DNA of 64,000 bases, from the NCBI GenBank assembly GCA_028281495.1, contig JANQJU010000036.1, positions 24,807 to 88,806 of the forward strand, read 5' to 3'. This document shows, piece by piece, positions 1-8,635 of this stretch (positions within the stretch are counted from its first letter, which is position 1; each line of letters begins with the position of its first letter). The position numbers and the translations under genes were made by a program. This DNA comes from SAR324 cluster bacterium. Lineage in GTDB: Bacteria; SAR324; NAC60-12. The notes under the pieces were generated by a model. It saw only the letters and a program-made list of their open reading frames with translations, was not told the origin of the DNA and did no database searches.

Positions 1-2
1 AG

Positions 3-1316
3 GAAGTGGAGGCAACAGAAACTACGGAAGTCCGAGTTTGGTTTTTTCAGGAAAACGACAGGGGAAAGTCGGGTTATTCTTGTTTTCATTTTCCAACCAA
101 GTTGTCACGCAATGGCAAACGGATGTTGGCATTGGACCAATTGAATAGGGTGATTCATGTGTTTCACGAACAGTTGCCCAACGAGTTGATCGACGTGGTT
201 TTCAGCACAAGAAATACAGAATGCGTTTTGATCGTCGATAAGTTGATTTTGATTATCCGACACGAACGTCAATTGCTTGGACTGATTGAAGTGAAAGGAG
301 TTGAATCCTTCACCCGTGAAGACGAGGATTTTCTAAAAATTTTGGGTCATTATCTAACAATCTCCTTAGAAGACCTCAGTGCTAACCTCAAATTGGTGCA
401 GGCCAAAGACCGCCTGGAAGATCTCAACGAACACTTAGAACAAAAAGTTGAAGAACGCACTCGCGAATTGGCTGATACCAATCAAGCATTACAATCAAAA
501 AATCAACAACTAGAAAACCTGTCCAAGAAGCTCTCCAAGTATTTGGCTCCGCAAGTCTACGATTCCATTTTTTCCGGAAAAAAGGATGTGAAAATAGAAA
601 CCTATCGCAAGAAGCTCACGGTCTTCTTTTCCGACATCAAAGGATTCACACAAATGACTGATAGTTTGGAACCCGAAGTCATGGCCAACCTGCTCAATCA
701 ATACCTGACCGAGATGGCAGAGATTGCATTAAGATACGGAGGCACCATTGATAAATTCATTGGGGACGCGATCATGATTTTCTTTGGAGACCCGGAAACG
801 AATGGGGAAAAGAACGATGCCTTATCTTGTGTATTGATGGCAGTAGAGATGCGTGAGCGTCTCAAGTACATGCGTAAGCAATGGCACGAACAAGGGATTC
901 GCCAACCGTTGCAAGTGAGAACTGGCATCAACACGGGTTATTGTACAGTGGGGAACTTCGGCTCCGAGAATCGTTTGGACTACACCATCATTGGAGGACA
1001 AGTGAATTTGGCGAGTCGCTTGGAGTCGATGGCAGAATCAGGACAAATCTTGATATCCAAAGATACCTTCGTCTTGGTACGAGATCAGGTTGAATGTGTG
1101 CCGATGGGAGAGGTTCAATTAAAAGGCATCACCCAATCGACCCCAGCCTATCAGGTGGTAGATCTCCATCGCCAACTTGCCTTACGTCAAAAGCAGTTCA
1201 GTGACGAAGGAACGGGCTTCTCGCTCGACTTAGATTTTGAAGAGATTCCTGATTCAGAAAAAGCCAATTTGCACCGATCCCTCAAATCCTTACTGCACCA
1301 ACTGGAACAGTTGTAA
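3..1316 (+). CDS. class III adenylate cyclase, 5' end outside window
   Basis: Makes cAMP from ATP. The frame is open to the left edge, so the N-terminus is missing; a GTG at 6 is only the first possible start codon and has no well-spaced ribosome-binding site. Counting from that GTG, residues about 50-125 look like the end of a GAF-type domain, about 126-175 are a coiled coil, and about 200-385 are the cyclase domain. All key residues are present: metal-binding D210 (FFSDIKGFT) and D254 (DKFIGDAIM), adenine-selecting K250 and D325 (LDYT), and transition-state N334 and R338 (VNLASRLE). It is followed after 28 bp by a cyclase-like gene on the same strand that has lost most of these residues, so the two may work together. 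Catalytic assignment is firm; the input signal is unknown. Confidence 0.9.
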   Translation, partial: EVEATETTEVRVWFFQENDRGKSGYSCFHFPTKLSRNGKRMLALDQLNRVIHVFHEQLPNELIDVVFSTRNTECVLIVDKLILIIRHERQLLGLIEVKGVESFTREDEDFLKILGHYLTISLEDLSANLKLVQAKDRLEDLNEHLEQKVEERTRELADTNQALQSKNQQLENLSKKLSKYLAPQVYDSIFSGKKDVKIETYRKKLTVFFSDIKGFTQMTDSLEPEVMANLLNQYLTEMAEIALRYGGTIDKFIGDAIMIFFGDPETNGEKNDALSCVLMAVEMRERLKYMRKQWHEQGIRQPLQVRTGINTGYCTVGNFGSENRLDYTIIGGQVNLASRLESMAESGQILISKDTFVLVRDQVECVPMGEVQLKGITQSTPAYQVVDLHRQLALRQKQFSDEGTGFSLDLDFEEIPDSEKANLHRSLKSLLHQLEQL

Positions 1317-1344
1317 TTCCTTTAAATCGTATCTGAGAATCTTT

Positions 1345-4104
1345 ATGGCCAAACCTGTTGTTGTCTCAATAAAAGACTCCATCACTGCCAAATTGCTCAA
1401 AGTCGTTTTTGGGTTTTACCTTTTGATTGCTCTGAGTGTGACCCTCGTCCATATGATGGCAGAATACTACAATACCAAGGATGGGGTGTATCAAGACATG
1501 GTCTTATTCCAAAAGACCTTTACTGGGGCATTATCGCTCGCACTCTGGAACGTCAATTTTGAAGCCTTGAAATTCACACTGGATGGAATGCTGGAAGTTC
1601 CAATCATTGTTGGAATTCATATTACCGAGGAAACCGAAAAGGAAACGATGGCGCGTGGCATCGTACGTGACGAATTTGGTGTTCCAATCTTTATTGATGA
1701 AAATGGAAATCGACAACCGGTACCGGAAGACAATCCTTTTTCCGAACTACTGGAATATCGGTTTCCGATTTATCACGACGACGCTGGAGAAACCTTTGTT
1801 GTGGGAGAAGGGATCATCTATTCCAGCACTTCCAAAGTGTTTGAAAAGGTACAATATGGGTTTTTATTCATCATCATCAATTCAATCATAAAGACAGTTG
1901 CATTATGGGTGATTTTTTTGTGGGTAGGACGCCGTTTGCTCACGCAGCCCCTTTCTATTTTGGTCGCCTTCACCAAGCGATTGCGATTGGAGGATTTGAA
2001 AAATGCCAAAGTCGACATACAAACAAAAGGGTTCAGCGAGCTAAAGGTCTTGGAAGCTGCTTTTAATGACATGACTCAAAAACTCCATCAAAATGCCAAT
2101 GAGTTGGAAAAAGCCTATGCCGAGATTTCCCACCTCAATCAGATGATGTTGGCTGTAAATGCCACATTAGATTTGGACGAAGTCATGTCTGAGGCGATTG
2201 AAGCCATCAAATCGGTGTTCAACTTTGATGTCACAACGATTCAATTGGTGGACTACGATAAACAAGAACTCGTTCAACACAAAATTTACGGAGAACGGAT
2301 CTCAGATGCTCAAAAGGAAAAATTTCAATCGGTGAAGATCGATTTGTGGGGAATGGATAGTCTATCGTCCGCAGTGATTCACGCGAAAGAGCTGATTCAC
2401 TTGCCTGAAGTGATTGCGGATGCCCCCGTGTTGGAGGCCGATCGAAGAATCTTTGACATCATTCCCTATGTATCTGCGTTGATTCTTCCTTTAATCATCC
2501 AAAAACGAGTGGTGGGCTGCATAGGGTTTTATGGCATGGCCTCTAGTTTTGAACTCAACAAGGCAGAGATCGAAACGGTCAAACGGTATGTCATTCAAAT
2601 TGCGACTGCAATCAACAACGCCCGCTTGTTCACCCACTTGCAAGAAACCACTGGGCGACTCGAGAGTCAGACTTTAGCATTGAACAAAGCACTCCAGCAG
2701 GCACAGCGGAGAGAACAAGATATACGTCAACTCAATTCGTTGTTATATGAAGTCAAGTCGACTCTACACCATAAAGAAATCCTCAGATCGTTGATGTCTT
2801 CCGTATTAATAGACCGCTTTCCTTTCGAAGGCATTTTTTTACATTTGGTGGATAAGGAGCACCAAACCCTACAATTGGAAACCGCTTTGCTACCCACGGA
2901 AGTAGACTCATCAGTCACAGATCCACTATACGAAATTTCAATTCCCTTAGCTCCTGAGGGCGGCATGTTTGCCTTTGTTTGTATGGTGCGGCAATCGCTT
3001 TATATCACGGAGATGCTTCCTGAAATCCGAAAGTCTTTCATCAATCGGCAGTATCAAGAAGTGCTTCCCTTTATGTCGGCTTTATTACTCCCACTAACCG
3101 TTCAACACCGGATTGTTGGTGTTTTAACCTTATTTCACCGTGATCAGCGTCCAGATCTCATTGAAGAGGATATCCAAGTTCTGCAGAGTTATGTGGATCA
3201 TATCACGCCATCGATCAACAACGCTCAATTGTACGAACAGGTACAAAAAAGCCAACGCGAGATTCAAGAGCGTAATGATACACTTTCAACACTGTCGTTT
3301 AAGCTTTCACGTTATCTTTCTCCACAGCTCGTCGATTCAATTTTAGCAGGAACCACAGATGCTCGGTTGGGATCGCAGCGGAAGAAGCTTTCTATTTTCT
3401 TTTCGCGACTTACTGGTTTCACTGAATTGACCGATACCCTGGAATCGGAAACGTTGACTGAATTGCTGAATCATTATGTTAAAGAAATGACTCGAATCGC
3501 CATTAAACATGGAGGCACCATTGATAAAATCACCGGCGAAATGATCATGGTATTTTTTGGAGATCCGATGAGTCAGGGCGAGGAACCTGATGCCTTGGCC
3601 TGTGTGAACATGGCACTGGAAATGCGCGATAGTTTGAAATTGTTACGACGGGCTTGGGAAAAAAAGGGGATGTATAAACCACTACACCTGCATATTGGAA
3701 TCAATTCAGGTTACTGCACCGTCGGAAATTTTGGTTCGGCGTCCTATCGCTTGAACTATACTATTGTGGGGGGCCAAGTGAACCTTGCTAACAAGCTTCA
3801 TGCCATGGCAGACGAAGATCAAATTCTCATTTCTTATGAAACCTACGCTTTATTGGATGAACAGGTTGCCTGTGAGAAACAGGAGGAAGTGGTCGTCACG
3901 GGACAAGAATATCCTGTACAAACTTATAACGTGCTCGATACTTACGAACGTCTGAATCAAAAAATGCAATCCTGGAAACACAAAAGCGCTGGTGCCCAAT
4001 TATCAGTCGATTTTCATCGTTTGCAAGAAGCAGAGAAACTCCGGCTCGTGACGTCGATTCAGAAAGCAATTGATCGCTTAGAAAATGACTTGGGACAAGG
4101 TTAA
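1345..4104 (+). CDS. membrane sensor with two GAF domains and a degenerate cyclase domain
   Basis: Start placed at the ATG giving MAKPVVVSIKDS, just before the first membrane helix; the frame is open further upstream but would overlap the previous gene. Of 919 residues, about 13-35 form TM1, then an extracytoplasmic region, TM2 near 175-195, HAMP, two GAF-like domains (about 255-430 and 465-640), a short coiled coil, and a class III cyclase fold from about 680. The active site is eroded: the first metal Asp is R688 (FFSRLTGFT), the second is E732 (KITGEMIM), the adenine-selecting Asp is N804 (LNYT) and the catalytic Arg is K817 (VNLANKL); K728 and N813 remain. It is probably a pseudo-cyclase that regulates, or pairs with, the intact cyclase 28 bp upstream. 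Its TM/HAMP module is closely similar to that of the kinase at 8636-10750. Confidence 0.85.
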   Translation: MAKPVVVSIKDSITAKLLKVVFGFYLLIALSVTLVHMMAEYYNTKDGVYQDMVLFQKTFTGALSLALWNVNFEALKFTLDGMLEVPIIVGIHITEETEKETMARGIVRDEFGVPIFIDENGNRQPVPEDNPFSELLEYRFPIYHDDAGETFVVGEGIIYSSTSKVFEKVQYGFLFIIINSIIKTVALWVIFLWVGRRLLTQPLSILVAFTKRLRLEDLKNAKVDIQTKGFSELKVLEAAFNDMTQKLHQNANELEKAYAEISHLNQMMLAVNATLDLDEVMSEAIEAIKSVFNFDVTTIQLVDYDKQELVQHKIYGERISDAQKEKFQSVKIDLWGMDSLSSAVIHAKELIHLPEVIADAPVLEADRRIFDIIPYVSALILPLIIQKRVVGCIGFYGMASSFELNKAEIETVKRYVIQIATAINNARLFTHLQETTGRLESQTLALNKALQQAQRREQDIRQLNSLLYEVKSTLHHKEILRSLMSSVLIDRFPFEGIFLHLVDKEHQTLQLETALLPTEVDSSVTDPLYEISIPLAPEGGMFAFVCMVRQSLYITEMLPEIRKSFINRQYQEVLPFMSALLLPLTVQHRIVGVLTLFHRDQRPDLIEEDIQVLQSYVDHITPSINNAQLYEQVQKSQREIQERNDTLSTLSFKLSRYLSPQLVDSILAGTTDARLGSQRKKLSIFFSRLTGFTELTDTLESETLTELLNHYVKEMTRIAIKHGGTIDKITGEMIMVFFGDPMSQGEEPDALACVNMALEMRDSLKLLRRAWEKKGMYKPLHLHIGINSGYCTVGNFGSASYRLNYTIVGGQVNLANKLHAMADEDQILISYETYALLDEQVACEKQEEVVVTGQEYPVQTYNVLDTYERLNQKMQSWKHKSAGAQLSVDFHRLQEAEKLRLVTSIQKAIDRLENDLGQG

Positions 4105-5694
4105 TCAAATGGGGAGGTAAATTGTAAATATGGTGCCTTGATCGACCTGCGATTCCACGTTGATAGAACCCCGGTGCTGCTCAATGATGTTGAAAGTGAT
4201 GGAAAGCCCTAAACCGGTTCCTTCACCAGCTGGTTTGGTTGTGTAAAATGGTTCAAAGATATGTTGTCGTATTTCTTCTGGTATGCCACACCCGTTGTCT
4301 TCGAAACGAATCAAGAAATAGTTGCCTTGTAAAAAGGTCGATACTTTCAGTTGCCCTTGGAAGGGATCCATACTCTTCTTCTGACGGGATTTGATTGCTT
4401 GGCATGCGTTGACACCTAAATTCATGAACACCTGGTTGAGTTGAGCAGGCCAGCACCGCAACAATGGGTCAGCGCGGTAATCGGTCAAGAATTCGACCTG
4501 GTGCTTGAAATTTGCTCGAACTAACGTCAGTGTGGCTTGTAATCCTTCCACAATAGACACAATTTGTTGTTCCGATTCTTCCAATCTCGAAAAGGTACGT
4601 AGGTCGTTAACAATGGTTTTAATGCGCTCCGTCCCTTCTTGAATCGCCTCTAGATTGGTGCGCAAAGGAGAAAACTTTTCATGTATCGCTTTACGGATTG
4701 CGGGCGGTACCTCATCTCCGGCAAGTCGATAAATGAACTCCTCCAGTTTATCAATACGTGCTCCAAGATTATTGGCACCATTGTTGACATAACTGGTCGG
4801 ATTATTAATTTCGTGTGCTACACCCGCGAGCAGTACTCCCAGCCCAGCCATTTTTTCCGATTGCACCAGTTGTGCTTGGGTTTCTTTCATCCGATACATA
4901 GCTTCTTCAAGCTCCTTGGTCCGTTTTAAGACTTGGTCTTCCAAATCTTCTCGATAAGTTTCAATAGAAACCGACATCACTTCAATACTTCGTGCCAACG
5001 CCCCGAGTTCATCCCAAGATTGAATCGGGATTTGATGACTGGATTGCTGATGAGCAATCTGAGCAGCTGCTGTTTTCAACATCACTAAAGGTTTGATAAT
5101 GAAATGGCGTGACAACACGATGACCATCAAAATAGCTCCCAACGCAAACAATCCCGCGATTGTGAAGGTAGATTCTAGGATATTCTTGACAGAGGCATTG
5201 ATCTCATTATCTGGGATTCCATAAAAAACGACCCAACCCCAAGGTTGAAATGTTTGAGAGACATAAATGTGATGATATTCTCCTTCGTTCACAACACCCT
5301 GGTTAAAATCGGATTCTGACTTGGATCCCTCCATAACCAGTTTGGCCCACACAGACTCCAAACTGGACTTGTCAAAAGAAGAGGAGGCAAACACCAATTT
5401 CCCCTCTTCCGAAAAGACAAATATGGGTTCTGGCGCAAGATCGAGAGCTTCCATTTGGTAAGAAGAAACATAAGAAGGAATTTCGTCCAAACCATTGCGT
5501 TTCAATAAGTTGTTCCGAAACACCAGATGTTCGTGAATGTAACTTTCTAATGTTAAGTGCAGATGCCGGTAGGTGTAATCATACAAACTATCTCGTGATT
5601 GATTGAAGGACCATAACCCCACTCCCAAAATGCCCCCTACAATCAACGGTAGCGATATCAAAATAATTTTGGATTGTAGCCCTATTTTCCTCAT
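4105..5694 (-). CDS. membrane sensor histidine kinase
   Basis: Two-component sensor kinase of 529 residues. TM1 is at about 8-28, an extracytoplasmic sensor region at 30-170, TM2 at 173-200, then HAMP, a coiled coil (245-280) and a kinase core with phosphoacceptor H294 (GVAHEINNPT). The ATPase lobe shows the N box (NLGVNACQAI), DNGCGIP and the GEGTGLGLSI lid. The start is the only plausible ATG before TM1. It is the last gene of a minus-strand set of four (kinase, regulator, binding protein, this kinase) and lies 57 bp behind the binding protein, which is a candidate ligand partner. It meets the convergent pseudo-cyclase gene end to end with no spacer. The kinase core is nearly a copy of that at 8636-10750, including the insert between the His box and the ATPase lobe. 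Confidence 0.9.
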   Translation of the reverse strand: MRKIGLQSKIILISLPLIVGGILGVGLWSFNQSRDSLYDYTYRHLHLTLESYIHEHLVFRNNLLKRNGLDEIPSYVSSYQMEALDLAPEPIFVFSEEGKLVFASSSFDKSSLESVWAKLVMEGSKSESDFNQGVVNEGEYHHIYVSQTFQPWGWVVFYGIPDNEINASVKNILESTFTIAGLFALGAILMVIVLSRHFIIKPLVMLKTAAAQIAHQQSSHQIPIQSWDELGALARSIEVMSVSIETYREDLEDQVLKRTKELEEAMYRMKETQAQLVQSEKMAGLGVLLAGVAHEINNPTSYVNNGANNLGARIDKLEEFIYRLAGDEVPPAIRKAIHEKFSPLRTNLEAIQEGTERIKTIVNDLRTFSRLEESEQQIVSIVEGLQATLTLVRANFKHQVEFLTDYRADPLLRCWPAQLNQVFMNLGVNACQAIKSRQKKSMDPFQGQLKVSTFLQGNYFLIRFEDNGCGIPEEIRQHIFEPFYTTKPAGEGTGLGLSITFNIIEQHRGSINVESQVDQGTIFTIYLPI

Positions 5695-5751
5695 CTTGGA
5701 CCTATTTCATGCAAACCAACTCAACGTGTTATTGGAATTGAACGCAATGAT

Positions 5752-6819
5752 TCAATATACGTTCTTGCCCGCCAATTGTAGAATGTCAGATGGAACAACA
5801 ATGTTCAGCTTCAACGCTGTTTTCAAATTCACCCCGATCTTGATGTTTTCTGGATAGGACACAGGAATTTTTCCAGCGGGTGTGCCTTTCAGAATACGGT
5901 CAACCGCAATCGCCGCTTCACGTCCCACTCCATCTACCGAGGGATCGATGTACATCAGCGCTCCTTGTTTGACTGATGCGAGACGAGTGCCATACGCGAC
6001 AGGAATTTCACTGTGTTCCAGCAAAAGTTGGACCGTTTCGAGTCCCCCCAATGGTCCCTGCGGGGGCCACCAGAAATCAACATTCTTTTCTAACTCTTTC
6101 AGTACTTCCAACATTTCTCGATTCATATCGTGAATGCTATCCTCTCCCTTACGAAAACCAATTTCATACGAAGTAAAAACGATGTCTTTCCGTTTTTTGG
6201 AGATATCTTGAAGTAGTTGTAAATCATCCAAAGCAGAAGGGTAAGAAGAGTGAATCATCCCCATGCGAATCGGAAGGTGGGGCACTGCCTGTTCGACCAA
6301 TCGCATCACCATATCCATTTTGATTTTCCTATCAATCGTGTTGACGATCCCTGTGATATTCGTGCCGGATGGAACACCAATTTGCGAAATCAAACCTGCC
6401 CCTACTGGATCGGATACGGTGAAGAAAACCAAAGGGATCTCTTTATCAATTAGAAAATCCTGCGCTGCCTTCGCGGCTAAAGTAGCATTTGCAGCAATCA
6501 CGTCTGGTTTCTGGTTTTCGAAAGTTTCCTGTAGCAGTTGTGTTGCACGCGATGGATCTCCATTGGCTTTTAACAAGGTAAGGTGCATGGTTTTATCTTG
6601 GTGATATCCCATTTCGACCAATTGCGTTAAAAACCACTTGGTTCTCACCTGAATTCCTTTCGATTTAAATGACTCTAATAAAACAATATGTGGAATTGTA
6701 TCCGCATAGACTGTTTCCTCTCCAAACAAGCTTAAACTTGCAGCAACTATCCATACTGCGGAGATGATCCATCGAGTGTCTCTGAGGCAGCGACTAAGAG
6801 TGGTAACACGAAACTTCAT
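5752..6819 (-). CDS. ABC-type substrate-binding protein, COG2984/TrpX-like
   Basis: Periplasmic binding protein of 355 residues. The chosen ATG (MKFRVTTLSR) gives a basic n-region and a hydrophobic stretch ending near residue 40 (TVYA), a normal signal peptide; the longer frame would overlap the next gene and bury the signal. Family-typical features include an early two-lobe pattern (PHIVLLESFKSKG), FFTVSDPVGAGL, SGTNITG and a C-terminal VGREAAIAVDRILKG followed by INLKTA-like residues (GVNLKTALKLN). Members of this family normally sit with a permease and an ATPase for amino acids or related ligands. Neither is here; the neighbours are two kinases and a response regulator, so I infer a sensory rather than a transport role. 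The ligand cannot be read from sequence. Confidence 0.82.
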   Translation of the reverse strand: MKFRVTTLSRCLRDTRWIISAVWIVAASLSLFGEETVYADTIPHIVLLESFKSKGIQVRTKWFLTQLVEMGYHQDKTMHLTLLKANGDPSRATQLLQETFENQKPDVIAANATLAAKAAQDFLIDKEIPLVFFTVSDPVGAGLISQIGVPSGTNITGIVNTIDRKIKMDMVMRLVEQAVPHLPIRMGMIHSSYPSALDDLQLLQDISKKRKDIVFTSYEIGFRKGEDSIHDMNREMLEVLKELEKNVDFWWPPQGPLGGLETVQLLLEHSEIPVAYGTRLASVKQGALMYIDPSVDGVGREAAIAVDRILKGTPAGKIPVSYPENIKIGVNLKTALKLNIVVPSDILQLAGKNVY

Positions 6820-6931
6820 GACATGAACCTTGAGTGAGGAAACCTCTGCATGCTTCCAAGTTTGTGAGATTAGTCTTTGGTTTAATGGGAAAAAAACCCG
6901 ATTTAGATTCCCTAGCGATAAGCGATGCTTT

Positions 6932-8563
6932 TCAACTAAAGAAATAGTGGAATGAAGTGGTTTTGCGAGTTTTCGGAATACTGGGATCAATATTGAATAA
7001 CGCAATCACTTCGGTTCGCACTTTGGCTCGAACGTTGAAAACGACCAAATCGGCGGTTTCCATAATCTGAAACAGACCGCGTCCTGCCCCTCCTTTGTTT
7101 TGATGCAATGGATTCTCTTTGGCCTCATAGCAGCTTTTCAAATATTCTAAGATTGTTTGCCGTTCAAATGCGCCAAACGGATCTTCCACTGAAAGGGCAG
7201 CGACCAATCCATCACAGGCGTAGCGAAACAGACCTTGTTCTCGTCGTTTTAATTTTACTGGGGTGGTTCGAGGTAAATGATTATAAAGGGGGATGCCATC
7301 GATATCCGCGGGTGCATCGTAAACGGCATTCATGAGCAGTTCTTCAGCCACCATCTCACAACGCGATAGCATTCCTTTGCGAACGCCTAGTTGACCAAAA
7401 TATGAATGCATATTTTCCACCAATTCTCCTCGATACTTACTGTGAGTCACAGCATGTTGACGCACTTCCACTCCCCAATTGAGGTATTTTTCGAGTCCAA
7501 ATAAATCATCATTGATCAACTTACTCACAGTTGTGAGAATATTTTTAAGAGTAAAAGTTCGATCATCTTCGTTCCATGAGACAATGTTGGAAAGGAAGGG
7601 GTATTCGAACAGCGTATTGATGTAATTCTCAGGCGAACCGGATGTCATGAACACCGTTTGGATGTTCTGTGATTTCTTATAGGCCTGCTCGGCTAATTCA
7701 ATCAATTCTTCATTCATGCACACGATGTCATAATCCTCAGTTTCAAGGAGGTGAATCGCTGTCTCAAGGTCTGGAGCTATATCCAAAGCCACTCCAGTTC
7801 CACCGAGAGCCATTTTGGCTACCAATTGTTGTTTTCGATTGGTTTCTGCCAACAGCACGTGATGATTTCGAATCGCACGCTCTGAAAAATACAACGAAAT
7901 AATTGGACGAAAGGCATCTTTGATATGAAGCGTTTCTCGCATGGCCTCCTGCAACGATTCTTGCGGATCCTGCTGGCCTTCGATTCCCGCTTGTTGAATA
8001 CTTTCTAAGGTTTGGAGTTCATTTTCGTAAACTTCGAAAAGCGTGTGCAATAATTGCTTTTTCGTTTGATTCAGCTCGGTTAGTCGTCGATTGCTTTCTC
8101 GGAGAATGATGTTTTGATCCTCTAGTTCGAAAAGCTCTAAAGCTCTCCGAACGGTTACCTTGAGATCAAGATTTTCGAAGGGCTTGGTGATGAATTTGTA
8201 GATTTGTCCTTCATTGATCGAATCGATGATCACATCGATATCGGTAAATCCGGTCAAAATCATACGTACTGTTTTGGGGATAATGGGAATGGTTCGCTTT
8301 AAGAATTCGACCCCTGTCATACGGGGCATACGTTGATCGCTAATGATGAGGTGAATTTGAGAGGGGTCACTTGTTTTTTGCACCAATTCCAAAGCTTCCT
8401 GCCCATCGGTTGCCGTGAGCACATGATATTCGTCGTGTAACAGATCGTGCAAAGTGCTCAAATTGTATTCTTCATCGTCGACGATCAAGATTGTGTGCCG
8501 ACGAATGAGTTCTTCTTCTTCCGCCTGGATTACTTTGAGTGCATCTTCGTTGAATAAACTCAT
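6932..8563 (-). CDS. response regulator with C-terminal RsbW-like ATPase domain
   Basis: Start set at the ATG giving MSLFNEDAL, preceded by AAAGGG at a 4-nt spacing and matching the N-terminus of the paralogue at 11002; the frame extends 8 codons upstream only to a TTG. Of 543 residues, 22-145 form a canonical receiver domain (ILIVDDEEYN, phosphoacceptor D76 in ISDQRMP, ITKPF). A coiled coil covers about 150-215 and a weakly conserved middle region resembles a degenerate second receiver. The last 150 residues look like an anti-sigma-factor type HATPase: EELLMNAVYDAP (N box), DPFGAF and KGGAGRGLF. The predicted output is a serine-kinase or partner-switch module controlled by phosphorylation of the receiver. 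It lies between a kinase (72 bp upstream) and the binding protein (112 bp downstream). Confidence 0.8.
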   Translation of the reverse strand: MSLFNEDALKVIQAEEEELIRRHTILIVDDEEYNLSTLHDLLHDEYHVLTATDGQEALELVQKTSDPSQIHLIISDQRMPRMTGVEFLKRTIPIIPKTVRMILTGFTDIDVIIDSINEGQIYKFITKPFENLDLKVTVRRALELFELEDQNIILRESNRRLTELNQTKKQLLHTLFEVYENELQTLESIQQAGIEGQQDPQESLQEAMRETLHIKDAFRPIISLYFSERAIRNHHVLLAETNRKQQLVAKMALGGTGVALDIAPDLETAIHLLETEDYDIVCMNEELIELAEQAYKKSQNIQTVFMTSGSPENYINTLFEYPFLSNIVSWNEDDRTFTLKNILTTVSKLINDDLFGLEKYLNWGVEVRQHAVTHSKYRGELVENMHSYFGQLGVRKGMLSRCEMVAEELLMNAVYDAPADIDGIPLYNHLPRTTPVKLKRREQGLFRYACDGLVAALSVEDPFGAFERQTILEYLKSCYEAKENPLHQNKGGAGRGLFQIMETADLVVFNVRAKVRTEVIALFNIDPSIPKTRKTTSFHYFFS

Positions 8564-8635
8564 AGTGCCCTTTTGCTCGTTGTTCAAATGTGAAATCTAG
8601 CCCTTCTGCGTATCCTCATATAGCTGAACAACACG

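Noticed and set aside
6820..7005. N-terminally extended version of the COG2984-type binding protein
   Set aside because: The 62-residue extension overlaps the response-regulator gene and would place the signal peptide in the interior of the protein.
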